64,000 bases of DNA from Cladorhizidae sp. MBARI D1340-BT2 (GCA_028752905.1 JAQNBH010000014.1:372001-436000); one strand, 5' to 3'. Positions 10,400-22,784 are shown, counted from the stretch's first letter. Made by a program: numbers and translations. The notes: generated by a model not told the origin, from the sequence alone.

Positions 10400-11545
10400 C
10401 ATTTCTGTCTCCTTGACTACATTAAGTGATTGATCCCAAAATTCTTGGAGGTTGGAAGTTGTCAATGATGCTGTGTAGAGCCTGAGCATGAACAGTTCAT
10501 CTTGCTGACAAAGAACTCGGATGCTTGACGTCAAGTCTGGTAGCTATTACCTTGGATTTTGAAGTATTGCATCATGTCAAGGAGATTTCTTCATTAGCTT
10601 CACAATCTCGTATGCTGTGTCCAAAATCACTTTCCAACCTTACACAGCATCAGAGCATGCCAAATTAAGATCATGCCCATAGCAATGGGTGTACAGTGCT
10701 CTCGGTTCTTCATCAAGGATCAGTCTGGCTACCCCACCACGTGCTCACGACATAGATGTAGCACCAGCACACCACTGTTCCCTGAGTTTTGTTACGGCAT
10801 TCAAAGCAGGACATCATGTATCAGCAAATTCTTTGTGGGCCTCCAGTTCACTATCCACTAATTGGAAACAGATAACAATTGCTCGTTGTTAGAGGTATGC
10901 GTAGTTTTATCTACCATAATTGTCCAGAACTGCATGTGCTGATCAGATTGAACCAATCACCTGTCGAAAGATGTCCAAAGCCATCTCTTCATTCAGCATG
11001 CCAGGGGGCTTGTATCTGTCTGTGTTTCTTCTCCATCCAGGCTTTGATTCATTTGTCACCATGCGTAACTTTGAAGCTGCAAGAAGTTGGAGTCTGAACC
11101 ATCACCAAGACCTCGTAGCTGGAGACCACCAAGACCTCATAGTGGGAGACCTTCTGAATGGAGCATAATATTATATTACTTTGGTATTAATGCTGATGAT
11201 AAGTGTATCACTGGTGTTGTTACAAGCATAAATACCTCATGATATGTAATGATTATGATTAACATGTGATATAAATTATGTTGGTTGTACAGCTTGACTA
11301 GTTGTGAAAGGAATTTCCTTTCAAGAAGTACTGTCGATTATCAGGTATATTCTGTCTGTACTGTTGTGAAAGTGGTTCTCCAACGACAAGGAAAAAACCT
11401 TGATAAGGAAAGCAGAATCAGCATTGCCAGATCACTGGAGCGAATCCGCCTGACTACAAGTAAAGCAAAGTCTTTATCTTCACCCTCCGTGGTGTAGCCA
11501 AGGCCATTTATTAAACCACGCAGCTTGGAAACTTCTTTTCACCAC
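10400..11545 (-). pseudogene. hAT transposase relic (ZMYM1/DUF4371-like)
   Basis: Read on the minus strand from 11545 down. First is a TTF-type zinc-finger region, FQAAWFNKWPWLHH (~11535-11490) and, after a shift, GNADSAFLIKVFS (~11430-11390). Further down are MLNEEMALDIFRQVIGSI (~11005-10950) and the block EEPRALYTHCYGHDLNLACS (~10715-10655), followed by DTAYEIVKLMKKSP (~10620-10580). This order matches the ZMYM1-like/DUF4371 branch of hAT transposases, where the RALYxHCxxHxLNLA block lies beyond the second catalytic aspartate. Several stops and frameshifts separate the blocks. No terminal inverted repeats were found, although a direct repeat lies on both sides (10240, 11918). Confidence 0.75.
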
Positions 11546-13470
11546 AGATTTCTTTCCGAATTCTCTCTTGAGAAACCATTTAGTGGCTGCTGAGGTTCCT
11601 TTGGTAGGTTGGAAGAGGTTGAACATTAGCAACACTCATGATAATGATTCAAAGTACATACGCAATCTGTAAACTGCAGTTGGGATGTGCACTTTTGAAC
11701 TTGAAAATATTATCATTATTATTATTATTATAATTTGTACATCTCCTTCCTTCTCTTCCCCACTACTACATTCATTTGACGGGCTACAAAGAGGAATAGT
11801 GAGTGAAATAGTGAACATTGATCTTAGTGACTGCATTGACAAAGGCATCACTTCTGTTGCATTCGGGTGGTCTTGGGATCAGAAGTGTAGTGCGTAAGCA
11901 GGAGCAGTAGCAGCCTACCACTTGTGTGGACACCGTTGTTCATTGTTAGTGCTTCTAGGTAAGCAGGAGCAGTAGCAGCCTTGGTATGGGGTACCACTTG
12001 TGTGGACACTTTTGAGGGAAGCAGGAGCAGTAGCAGCCTTTGCTGAAGAGTTAGAGTGAGTAATATAATGATTTGGACCAGAGCCATTCCTTCATGCATG
12101 TGGCAATTGGATAGCCAGACCCAGCAAGTAACTGGAGAGAAGAGTTCCCTTCCCCACCTCATGGCAGAGTTTCTGTCACAGTTCAGAGGGGAAATGCGGC
12201 CTTGGCCGGTCATGGGGATAATGGAGAGCACAGACTCTAGTTCTGGTGAATTCTTTATTTTTTATTCAATAAAAATATATTTTATTATGCACTAAAAACA
12301 ATCATACAGGTGTGACTTTCTCAATCAACTAGAAAGTTACTCTCTCCATGTTGGCTAGACACTAGCCTTCATCAGGATGCTAAGATCCACACGAGCTTGA
12401 TCCATAGCAAACCACACCCTGGCATGCGCGTCAAGTACGTAAACCGAATGTAGAACAAAAAATCAGCAGTTCGAACCGAAATACTTCATTGAAGGGTCAT
12501 CTAACTGATTGTGATAGAGACGAGTGAGTCTTGTCAGTCAACCCAATATAGATAGTTGTTTGCTTGGTCTCACTATGTAAACTGAGAGTGTGGATACTTT
12601 TCTTATAACACAAACTGGCTGAACGGCTGGTGTGATATGGAACTTCTACAACCACAAAATCTCAATTTTATGCAATATGCGGAAAATAACTTTTATCATT
12701 ACCCTTAAATAGAGTATTGTTTTACCAATGATAGATAGATGAAACAGCACTAGAGAGTCCCACATATTCACCCTCTTTCCCCACAGCACCGTCAGGTAAA
12801 GGCATGAAGACTATACTTCACTATGCCATCCAACTCTGCCATTGAGTTGAGCCAGTGGAAGTCGGCTCCACTAGCTCTGCTCTTTCCCTCCTTATCTAAC
12901 AGATGTGGCCACTCACCCCATTTGTAGAGTCAACACACTCTGATATGCAGGGGAACTTCTAACCATCAATAGAGAGGAGACAGGTTCCACTGATCACCGA
13001 GGGAATCGCTATCACACACAGACACAGCTGTAGGGATGATGCAACTAGAATGATGCAAAGTTTGAAGATTTTATAGTTACAACTCCAAAATCTATTGGGG
13101 AATAGCTGGTAGTGCCCCCTGTATTTACGGCTAATGAACATGTATGTTGACCAATAAAATTACATTAGGAACAGAGTACTTAGCAATAAATAAAATATAT
13201 AATTTTAATAGTATGTAGTCATTGTTCATTCAAAATGTCCACTTGTTTTACTTGCTTTACTCAGTCAGCAGAGCCCTTGCTTGTCTGATGGAATCCCTGC
13301 ACCAACAAAACAAAAGATAAATGGATTAAAAATGAAGTGTTCGGTACTACAGAGACCATCAATGCAAGTTCACTATTAGTAAGTGCAGTCAAGCTCTTGC
13401 AAAGGCTACATAGTTTTGTGGGCCTGAGAGAAATGACTCCAAACTACTGCATGCAAAGGATATTAAATTC
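11546..13470. other. Unassigned intergenic DNA
   Basis: No gene established. Holds a short (ATT)n run (11709-11730), the second and third copies of the ACCACTTGTGTGGACAC repeat with a GCAGGAGCAGTAGCAGCCTT motif repeated three times (11900-12040), and a CTAGCCTTCATCAGGA motif at 12361 shared with the 32-bp array at 9009. On the minus strand at about 13300-13255 a GTGCAG acceptor precedes a very short frame, which is insufficient to call an exon. Confidence 0.5.
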
Positions 13471-16196
13471 ACTCTAATGGACGAGTAGGAGTCATAGCCA
13501 ACACTCTAGTGGTTGAGTAGGAGTTATAGCCAACACTCTAGTGGTTGAGTAGGAGTTATAGCCAACACTCTAGTGGTTGAGTAGGAGTTATAGCCAACAC
13601 TCTAGTGGTTGAGTAGGAGTTATAGCCAACACTCTAGTGGTTGAGTAGGAGTTATAGTCAACACTCTAGTGGTTGAGTAGGAGTTATAGCCAACACTCTA
13701 GTGGTTGAGTAGGAGTTATAGTCAACACTCTAGTGGTTGAGTAGGAGTTATAGCCAACACTCTAGTGGTTGAGTAGGAGTTATAGCCAGTGGGTGAGTAG
13801 GAGTTATAGTCAACACTCTAGTGGTCAAGTAGGAGTTATAGCCAACACTCTAGTGGTCGAGTAGGAGTTATAGTCAACACTCTAGTGGTCAAGTAGGAGT
13901 TATAGCCAACACTCTAGTGGTCGAGTAGGAGTTATAGTCAACACTCTAGTGGTTGAGTAGGAGTTATAGCCAACACTCTAGTGGTTGAGTAGGAGTTATA
14001 GCCAACACTCTAGTGGTCAAGTAGGAGTTATAGCCAACACTCTAGTGGTCGAGTAGGAGTTATAGTCAACACTCTAGTGGTTGAGTAGGAGTTATAGCCA
14101 ACACTCTAGTGGTTGAGTAGGAGTTATAGTCAACACTCTAGTGGTTGAGTAGGAGTTATAGCCAAGACTCCAGTGGTTGAGTAGGAGTTATAGCCAACAC
14201 TCTAGTGGTTGAGTAGGAGTTATAGTCAACACTCTAGTGGTTGAGTAGGAGTTATAGCCAACACTCTAGTGGTTGAGTAGGAGTTATAGCCAACACTCTA
14301 GTGGTCGAGTAGGAGTTATAGTCAACACTCTAGTGGTTGAGTAGGAGTTATAGCCAACACTCTAGTGGTCGAGTAGGAGTTATAGTCAACACTCTAGTGG
14401 TTGAGTAGGAGTTATAGCCAACACTCTAGTGGTTGAGTAGGAGTTATAGTCAACACTCTAGTGGTTGAGTAGGAGTTATAGTCAACACTCTAGTGGTTGA
14501 GTAGGAGTTATAGCCAACACTCTAGTGGTTGAGTAGGAGTTATAGTCAACACTCTAGTGGTCGAGTAGGAGTTATAGTCAACACTCTAGTGGTTGAGTAG
14601 GAGTTATAGCCAACACTCTAGTGGTTGAGTAGGAGTTATAGCCAACACTCTAGTGGTCGAGTAGGAGTTATAGCCAACACTCTAGTGGTCGAGTAGGAGT
14701 TATAGCCAACACTCTAGTGGTTGAGTAGGAGTTATAGTCAACACTCTAGTGGTTGAGTAGGAGTTATAGCCAACACTCTAGTGGTTGAGTAGGAGTTATA
14801 GCCAACACTCTAGTGGTTGAGTAGGAGTTATAGCCAACACTCTAGTGGGTGAGTAGGAGTTATAGTCAACACTCTAGTGGTCAAGTAGGAGTTATAGCCA
14901 ACACTCTAGTGGTTGAGTAGGAGTTATAGTCAACACTCTAGTGGTAGAGTAGGAGTTATAGTCAACACTCTAGTGGTCGAGTAGGAGTTATAGTCAACAC
15001 TCTAGTGGTCAAGTAGGAGTTATAGTCAACACTCTAGTGGTTGAGTAGGAGTTATAGCCAACACTCTAGTGGTCGAGTAGGAGTTATAGCCAACACTCTA
15101 GTGGTTGAGTAGGAGTTATAGCCAACACTCTAGTGGTTGAGTAGGAGTTATAGTCAACACTCTAGTGGTTGAGTAGGAGTTATAGCCAACACTCTAGTGG
15201 TTGAGTAGGAGTTATAGCCAACACTCTAGTGGTTGAGTAGGAGTTATAGCCAACACTCTAGTGGTCGAGTAGGAGTTATAGCCAACACTCTAGTGGTTGA
15301 GTAGGAGTTATAGCCAACACTCTAGTGGTTGAGTAGGAGTTATAGTCAACACTCTAGTGGTTGAGTAGGAGTTATAGCCAACACTCTAGTGGTTGAGTAG
15401 GAGTTATAGCCAACACTCTAGTGGTCAAGTAGGAGTTATAGCCAACACTCTAGTGGTCAAGTAGGAGTTATAGCCAACACTCTAGTGGTCGAGTAGGAGT
15501 TATAGTCAACACTCTAGTGGTTGAGTAGGAGTTATAGCCAACACTCTAGTGGTTGAGTAGGAGTTATAGTCAACACTCTAGTGGTTGAGTAGGAGTTATA
15601 GCCAACACTCTAGTGGTTGAGTAGGAGTTATAGCCAACACTCTAGTGGTTGAGTAGGAGTTATAGCCAACACTCTAGTGGTCGAGTAGGAGTTATAGTCA
15701 ACACTCTAGTGGTTGAGTAGGAGTTATAGCCAACACTCTAGTGGTTGAGTAGGAGTTATAGTCAACACTCTAGTGGTTGAGTAGGAGTTATAGTCAACAC
15801 TCTAGTGGTTGAGTAGGAGTTATAGCCAACACTCTAGTGGTCAAGTAGGAGTTATAGCCAACGCTCTAGTGGTCGAGTAGGAGTTATAGTCAACACTCTA
15901 GTGGTTGAGTAGGAGTTATAGCCAACACTCTAGTGGTTGAGTAGGAGTTATAGTCAACACTCTAGTGGTTGAGTAGGAGTTATAGCCAACGCTCTAGTGG
16001 TTGAGTAGGAGTTATAGCCAACACTCTAGTGGTTGAGTAGGAGTTATAGCCAACACTCTAGTGGTTGAGTAGGAGTTATAGTCAACACTCTAGTGGTTGA
16101 GTAGGAGTTATAGCCAACACTCTAGTGGTCGAGTAGGAGTTATAGCCAACACTCTAGTGGTCAAGTAGGAGTTATAGCCAACACTCTAGTGGTTGA
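13471..16196. repeat. Large minisatellite, 32-bp unit, about 85 copies
   Basis: Tandem copies of CACTCTAGTGGTTGAGTAGG followed by AGTTATAGCCAA. Three main variable sites occur (GTT/GTC/GGT; GAG/AAG; GCC/GTC) in changing combinations along the array. One short unit lies near 13785. The right end runs straight into the gypsy gag relic. Confidence 0.97.
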
Positions 16197-16740
16197 ATAA
16201 CGCATCAGCCTGGTTACAGCATCGATGGATGGCAGTTCTGCCTTGTATCCTAAAGTGGTGCAATCTTTCACCAACTTCCAGCAAAGGTTCAGGTACCTGT
16301 TTCCACAAGTTGTCCAACTTTCCTCTATTTGTCGTGCTCAGTACATTCCCCATGAGATCCTGTAGTGCTTGTACAGGGTCTCTTCCAGTGTATTGTTACG
16401 CTTCCTCTGCATTGTATCCATCGCCATATACACTAAACTGGCATCTGGGTTAAGGATCAGACACAGATATTTACTCCATTGACTGTTGGGTACATCATGG
16501 AATACCATATGAGCTTCAAATGTTCCAAAATATGCATTGACATCTTCCTCTGTTTACAGCTTGTGAAACGGTGGCACTTTTGGGCCTCCACCATGAGAGC
16601 TGAATGTGCTAGCTGGAGAAGGGACTGATTGATCGCCTGGTCCTTCTCCACTGATTTCAAAGACATCATTGCCTAGTCTGCATGCTTGAGTTCTTTGAAG
16701 ACCTGTGGTGCTGAAAGCTTCCCACCGCTGCCACCAATAT
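16193..16740 (-). pseudogene. Ty3/gypsy gag relic
   Basis: From 16740 downward on the minus strand: a GGTGGCAGCGGTGGGAAGC stretch directly inside the presumed LTR, where the primer-binding region should be, and then gag-like protein. The best block reads EEDVNAYFGTFEAHMVFHDV (~16555-16496), then SQWSKYLCLILNPDASLVYM (~16490-16430), RNNTLEETLYKHYRISWG (~16400-16345) and, after a stop, NRYLNLCWKLVKDCTTLG (~16300-16245). This has the layout of a Ty3/gypsy or SCAN-like Gag. Stops and frameshifts disable it. The 32-bp minisatellite cuts it off at 16193; protease and polymerase are not present here. Confidence 0.7.
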
Positions 16741-16957
16741 GTCACAGAAAGGGTGTTGCACCAACCTGGTTAGGTGTTTACCCTCCAGACCTTGAATAGA
16801 TCAGAAGAGTAAAATTGATACTCATAAGAAGGGTAGGGAAGTACATAGATTTTAACTGAACAACCACAAGAACAACAACTTACTACCCAGTGCACAGCCC
16901 TTATAAAGGTCACAGTGTGTGCACTGTTCAGTGGGTTTAGCTAACGGTAGGAAAACA
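16741..16957 (-). mobile_element. Probable LTR of the gypsy relic
   Basis: On the minus strand the segment begins TGTTTTCC (16957) and ends TGTGACA (16741), giving TG...CA ends. It contains CCTTTATAAGG, a TATA-like promoter (about 16917-16907), and lies directly upstream of the primer-site-like sequence and gag. The partner LTR is missing, so its boundaries are inferred. Confidence 0.45.
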
Positions 16958-17149
16958 CGGTTGTAGGGACTTTTTATTGTTTTGAGATAATCGAAGTCAA
17001 AGTTTACTACAAGTTGATTTTACTGACCACATCAATATTTAATGAAATTCAATGAAATTGGAATAGAGCAGGAAATGGGCTTCATTTAGAGGTCATTTTG
17101 GCTAGAATTGACAGTGTTCAACAGCAGTTTTAATGAATGAGTTTAGTCC

Positions 17150-18984
17150 CTGTGCATCAAGCTCTTCGTTTTTGCCTAGAACATACTTCACTAACATCAG
17201 GAGATCCTGAATCGGTTCAAAATGAACCTTCTTTTGACGCTGAGAGCAGTTTTGAGGATATTACTGAGAAAAAGAGTGGCAAACTTTATTTCAGAAGGGT
17301 GTGGATGTAAGTATGGACCTAATTCTACTCATTGCTCAGACTTTTTGACCAAGGATGTTATAATCAAAAGTAGGCAAGCATGCCTAGAACTGTAAGGATG
17401 AACTTGACTTGGTAATCATTTCAAATATTCGTGCCTTTCAAACTCTACCAAGTCAACCAACTCTTCGCAAGTCTCATCATGCAGTTCAATGCAGCTCGGA
17501 AGTATTAAGATGTGACTACTACCTCCATGGTGTTCATGTGTGTAGAACAGCCTTTTTGTTTCTCCACTGTATATCCTACTTTCGCTATGATCACATTACA
17601 AGCAGTCAGGCTTATGTACACATATTCATGGCAATTCTAAACATGCTCCAGCAAATGCAATCCCATACGAAGATGTTCATCACTTGGTAACATTAATTAA
17701 GAATTTTGCTAAAAGCTCATGGTATGCCTTTGCCTGGCAGAGTTCCAGGGCATCGTGACAAAGTAATGATCCTTCCCTCTGATATCAATAAGGCAATTGT
17801 TTACACAGAGTACAGGGATGCTTGCACTGCAAATGGATCTGGTAGATCAAAATTCTACAGTGTGTGGCAGCAATCGTTGCCTCAAATTTCAATTAGCAAA
17901 CCATCCTCAGATTTATGTTACACTTGCCAGAAGAACAGTTTGGCAATACAGAAAGCAGGTTATCTTTCAGCTGAAGGAAAGGCTGAGTTGTACAGGATCA
18001 TATTCAGAGAGCTCAGACAGAAAGAGAATACTATAAAAGTCAAGTAGCAGCTGCCAAAGCTCTTGGTCTGCTTCAGAAGATGGCAAGTGATCCCAACCTC
18101 TCTTATGACTTTGCTCAGCAAATCTACTTCCCTTTCAATGCACAGCAAACTGGCCCAGAATACTTTAAAACAGCACGAAAATGTGCAATTTTTGGTGTGT
18201 ATAATGATGGCAAATCTCAGCAGGTACACTACTTGATCGATGAAGCTGAGAACCCAGGGAAAGGTGCTGACTGTGTTTTAAGCTTAGTGCATCACTACCT
18301 GGGAAAATATGGTGGTTAAAAGAGAGAGCGATTTATCTTCATGCCGACAATTGCACTGCACAAAATAAAAACAATGCAACCATGCAATACATGATGTGGA
18401 GTCATGACTGACAAATTCAACCATCTTTCATGCTAGTAGGTCACACAAAGTTTTCCCCGGACCAATTTGTTGGCCATTTAAAAAAGGTGTTTCGTCATTC
18501 AACAGTTTCTACCATCACTGAAATTGCGATTGTGATGGAACGGTCACATCACAACGGTCAACACTAAACCATCAGAATGTTGCTCTACTTGTCCGTGATG
18601 CCGGAAATGAGAAATTAGTTGAATTTTATCAGTGGTCCACACATCTGTCACAGTTTTTCAAGGCAATCCCCCATATCAATCTTTTCATGTAATGAGTAAC
18701 AAACCAGGAATAGTGTACCTGAAGGAGTTTTCAGATTCTATAGAGAAACTTTTGACATCCGTAAACCGAATTTGAATGATGATGATCTGCTATCAGTCAT
18801 GCCCCAGCAAACTTCAGTTCGTGGTTTGGGCTTGCGGCAGTGGTATCTGTATGAGAACATATGCCAACATTGCCACTCTAATCTGGCAGCAGAGTTAACC
18901 GGCCCAAAACAAACTCTTCCTAAACCACACGGTCAGGCTTCCAACATGTTGGCAAGTGGAACAGCAAGAAAGAGACTGCGTTAA
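17150..18984 (+). pseudogene. Relic of a 'DUF7869-like' transposon-associated protein
   Basis: Frame-shifted blocks in order on the plus strand: YYLHGVHVCRTAFLFLHCIS (17516-17575), NAIPYEDVHHLVTLIKNFA (~17655-17712), HGMPLPGRVPGHRDKVMILP (17718-17777), SDLCYTCQKNSLAIQKAG (~17907-17960), LSYDFAQQIYFPFNAQQTGP (~18098-18157), then KCAIFGVYNDGKSQQVHYLI, and a tail with LGLRQWYLYENICQHC (~18823-18870). I know this architecture from a large family of dispersed invertebrate proteins, usually annotated uncharacterised or DUF7869. The family name is from memory. Breaks occur near 17580, 17710, 18040 and 18320, and many stops follow 18320. It is one of the better preserved relics here. Confidence 0.62.
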
Positions 18985-19576
18985 ATGTGGCAAATGAGCC
19001 ATAACAAGAAATTCTGTGATTTATGACATTATTTTCGCTCATAATAATGTAGTTAGCGCACAGATTAAACTGTTACTTGTACGTACACAGATTTTTCAAT
19101 TATTATCTATATGATTTCAGGCATCGTCTTCAAAATCATCTTGTTGTGATTATGTTTGTTGGTAACCTCAATTCATAATTACTTTCAAATGATGCATGCT
19201 GTCTTTTCTAGCATGACGCAAAAATTTTTAATAAGCCAACTGCTTTTTCAAGCATTTCCTGTATTCGGGATGTATACAGGAAGGATGTATAGAGGAAGTG
19301 CTTAATTGGTTAATAATTGCAAGGTGAGGTGGTCACTACGACAATTTTTTTTTAAATCAATCAAATTTAGAATCACTAGATTTCATTTATCATGATAACT
19401 CGACGTTGCCAAATTAGCATGTTTTCCAGTGGACTGTCACATTGATATTATGGTAAGTACTAAGTACTCTCTAGCTATATATTATGCTAAGTGAGTTTTG
19501 GTTGAGCTACTACAATCAGTAATCCCAGATCTGTTGGTGAAAAGAGATCTCTGACATATTGGGTATCTATATACTC
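18985..19576. other. Unassigned AT-rich DNA
   Basis: No gene, array or recognisable element seen. Confidence 0.5.
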
Positions 19577-20138
19577 CTAAAGCAACCAAGGATATATTTT
19601 GGTTAACAGCCACTGTGGCTGCCATGGTCTATCTCTGGATGGTGAGATTGATGGTAGTAGTCGGATATTTGTGAGACCATGTGTTGGCCTTAGAGATAAT
19701 GACGTAGCTTCCTTCTTAAAGTCCTTCTTCAACCAATGGAGATTAATCTGGGTGATGTCACAGCCCATGTCTACCAATAGCCGGGGAACTGTAACCTCCA
19801 TCCAATGCACCTGAAAGGTGGGAAAGGAATAAGTGTTGCTCTGACCATTTATCAAACATTTCTTGTTGGGGCAGATGGCCACCATCATGGATATATCATC
19901 AACTGGAGTCTCTGTGGTTGCAGAGGATGATGAAGGGGGGCAGAGGGGGCAGACTCATCCAGTGTGGTGCTAAATTCCTCCGACTCGTCTGCTCTCCTCC
20001 ATGAACTCCTTCTAGACATGTTTGAGGATGGGAAGGGGAGAGAACTAAGAGAATAAAATTGCTTCCCTTTTTGAGATAGTCCAATAGCTCTTGCTCTTCT
20101 TCCACTTCAATGGCGTCAAGTTGGAGTTTCCATGCCAC
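19577..20138 (-). pseudogene. Possible retroelement protease-region relic
   Basis: Two minus-strand frames in sequence: LQLDAIEVEEEQELLDYLKK (from ~20125), then, after shifts, VHWMEVTVPRLLVDMGCDIT (~19815-19750) followed by QINLHWLKKDFKKEA. The phrase LLVDMGCDIT resembles the D-[ST]-G-C-x-x-[ST] active-site region of retroelement aspartic proteases, with the Ser/Thr replaced by Met. Evidence is one motif and the retroelement-rich surroundings, so this is tentative. Confidence 0.35.
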
Positions 20139-20444
20139 CAGCGTTGAGGATTCTTATCCCTGATACATACTTATATAGTTCCAGCTGCCAACCAAAAACC
20201 CAGCTACGACATTATATGACTAAGTAGCCAGGCTTGTCCTGATCACAAGACTCTAAGTCTCATGAGAAAGGAATGTGTGTGGTGTGTGGGTGGCATGTTC
20301 TAATCTGCTAAGCATATGCACTGTCACATCATTCAAGTCTATGGATAGCGAACATTGTTGGGGGTTCCTTGAGCTTCGGGGATCCCCAACATTCTCCCAT
20401 CATGAAACATTATAAGAGGATTGTGCAAAAATATAAGGGGTGTC

Positions 20445-20912
20445 ATGTCTGAAGCTAGACAACACGCAAGAGAGTACTGCAGTTCAGATGCACATTCTAT
20501 AATGCAAGAGGATGGCAGTCTATATTCCTGGTTGCGTAATCTTAGGAACAGCAAGTGTGCATTTCCAACTGGTGGTGTAAAGTATTCATTTGTAGTGAAA
20601 AAGAATGTGAGCATCAAACCCGTGTTTGATCACATAATAAAGTTCACCTCCTTGGTGGGGACAGCCATCAACAAGGTGATAAGCACAATGGCCATGACAG
20701 CACTCACATCACCAGATGCAGTAGATAACTACAAAAAGAGATTTTCCAACCACCTTGCTATTGAGCTACATTGTAACGACAAGGTTAAGGGATTCTTCTG
20801 TCATTTTAACGTGCATTTGGAACAAGTAGGCAAAATACTTATTTACGCAGCAAACAATAAAATAACACCAGCTAAGCAAAAGGGGTGGAAATCGATGTGT
20901 AGCAGTGGATGA
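20445..20912 (+). CDS. Hypothetical protein, 155 residues, unrecognised
   Basis: An uninterrupted frame starting at ATG 20445 (MSEARQHAREYCSSDAHSIM) and ending at TGA 20910-20912. The frame extends a little upstream without another ATG. The composition is protein-like with mixed residues and two Cys near the start; segments include SLYSWLRNLRNSKCAFPTGG and SPDAVDNYKKRFSNHLAIEL. No signal peptide, membrane helix or known motif is evident. It could be a fragment of a multi-exon gene or an uncharacterised transposon protein. There are no convincing splice sites around it. Confidence 0.35.
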   Translation: MSEARQHAREYCSSDAHSIMQEDGSLYSWLRNLRNSKCAFPTGGVKYSFVVKKNVSIKPVFDHIIKFTSLVGTAINKVISTMAMTALTSPDAVDNYKKRFSNHLAIELHCNDKVKGFFCHFNVHLEQVGKILIYAANNKITPAKQKGWKSMCSSG

Positions 20913-21998
20913 GGCAAATTTTGAGAATTTGTTCGGAGTGGTAAGCTAACAATAACTATAATATATTATGTTAGAGTTTTTTTAAATTTTCTAATGAAAT
21001 AATCCTTGTCACTAGTGTGTAATAAAAGGTTGGTGCTTAATAGAGACACATCCAATATAACACATGGCATGGATTATTAGAAGAGCTGTCTGAAAACTGC
21101 TTGGGGTTTTTTGAAAGAGATAAAATATACCACGATCATACAGAATTTTCACCAAAACGATTGGGGACAAAAATCAAATGACACGAACTAATGCCATCCT
21201 AAATGCATAATACTGTATATATAACAAACAGGATTTATTTGCATATACAACACACACAAATGTACACAATGGACAGAGAAATACTTGACAATCCATCTAA
21301 ACCACAATTGTCACAAACTTAACATGTCGATTGTTATGAACACTTATTTGTGTATAACAAATGATGATTGTACTGGAATGTGATTGATTTATGTTTACAA
21401 CAACATATTGTAACAAACAAGTGCCAATGTCTAGTGATATGGCGTGATTATCTTTTTCTCTTTTCATTTGGTTTTTCTCTTTTCATTGGTGGCATAAAAA
21501 GAAGAGTTTTTCTGTGTATATACACACAATCCTCTTCAATTGTAACATTTCTTCTGCATCCCTTCTTGCGTACAATGCCTATGCTACTGTCTTCTCAGAA
21601 AATGTTCTTGTCCAACTTGAACGATGTTTACAGATATAAAATAATAATTCTACTACCAAAGCAGATCTATTAAAATTTACAGAGAACTGAATCCGCGATG
21701 GAAACACCACACTCACAAGCAAAGACTGGTCTGCTGCAACACGTCTGAAACTGATAACAGATGCACTATATCCATGTGAACACTGCATGTTTCATGAAAA
21801 TAAGAGTTGAAGTCCATTTAGCCATTGCAAACTAGGCCATAACGACAACCATTAGCACAAAAACACAGACAATGTGGTTAGTTGTATAAGAACTGTATAT
21901 AATCCAAAATGCAAAAGAAACCACAGGAACATAATATTATAACACACAATTATTGAATTATTGAAGAAAAACAAATAACAAAACCACGTCCTTGACGA
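20913..21998. other. Unassigned AT-rich DNA
   Basis: No gene or array recognised. The short frames have no protein-like composition. Confidence 0.5.
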
Positions 21999-22312
21999 GC
22001 TTTATTTAATGAGGGTGACGGTCAACAAGCATGTGGTCACCCTGCTTTATTTAATGAGGGTGACGGTCAACAAGCATGTGCTTTATTTAATGAGGGTGGC
22101 AGTCAACAGGCATGTGGTCACCCCTGCTTTATTTAATGAGGGTGACGGTCAACAAGCATGTGCTTTATTTAATGAGGGTGACGGTCAACAAGCATGTGGT
22201 CACCCTGCTTTATTTAATGAGGGTGACGGTCAACAAACATGTGGTCACCCTGATGAGGGTGACGGTCAACAAACATGTGGTCACCCTGCTTTATTTAATG
22301 AGGGTGACCCAC
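21999..22312. repeat. Minisatellite, ~43-45-bp unit with deletion variants
   Basis: About nine copies of CTTTATTTAATGAGGGTGAC followed by GGTCAACAAGCATGTG. The GTCACCCTG segment is present in some units and absent in others. GGGTGAC and GTCACCC are complementary within the unit, so each full unit can form a small hairpin. Confidence 0.9.
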
Positions 22313-22784
22313 TCATTTTTTTTTTGATAGGTGAACGTACGGTCAACATGCACCATTGCTCAGTAATTCCAAGTTATTGCACACCGAGGTCTCACTTCTC
22401 TCGCCTAATAGCAATAACTATCAGTGACTGGGCTCCCAGTCAAAGATGCTAAATCACAGAACCCAATCGACTACAGATAGCTGGATAGGGATTTTCTTCC
22501 ACAGGTTGGCATTCACTCTCCAGAGGCAGATGATGGGTCTCTGAACAGGCAGGTAGTGATGATTAACCGTTTATATATATAATAGAGACAAAATCCTCCA
22601 CTGATAGCTCACTGCACTCGCAAAAATTGTTTTCACCCACGTTTGATTACAGACATGTTTTAGCAACAACTGTCAAGCACCGTCGAACTGTGGAGCCATT
22701 ACTGCAGAGAATTCAGGAATGTTTGATTAAAGACCTATTTTTACTGCATTGTTACTGCATTGTTGGCATGATCTTACCTATGCA

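Noticed and set aside
12421..12500. Possible tRNA B box (GGTTCGAACTG on the minus strand)
   Set aside because: No A box at the right distance and no foldable acceptor stem.
13250..13302. Possible terminal exon on the minus strand (GTGCAG acceptor then a short frame with stop)
   Set aside because: Too short, with no partner exon and no recognised protein.
13471..16196. CRISPR-like regular array
   Set aside because: The 32-bp units are contiguous, with no unique spacers. All arrays in the window are simple tandem repeats in animal DNA.
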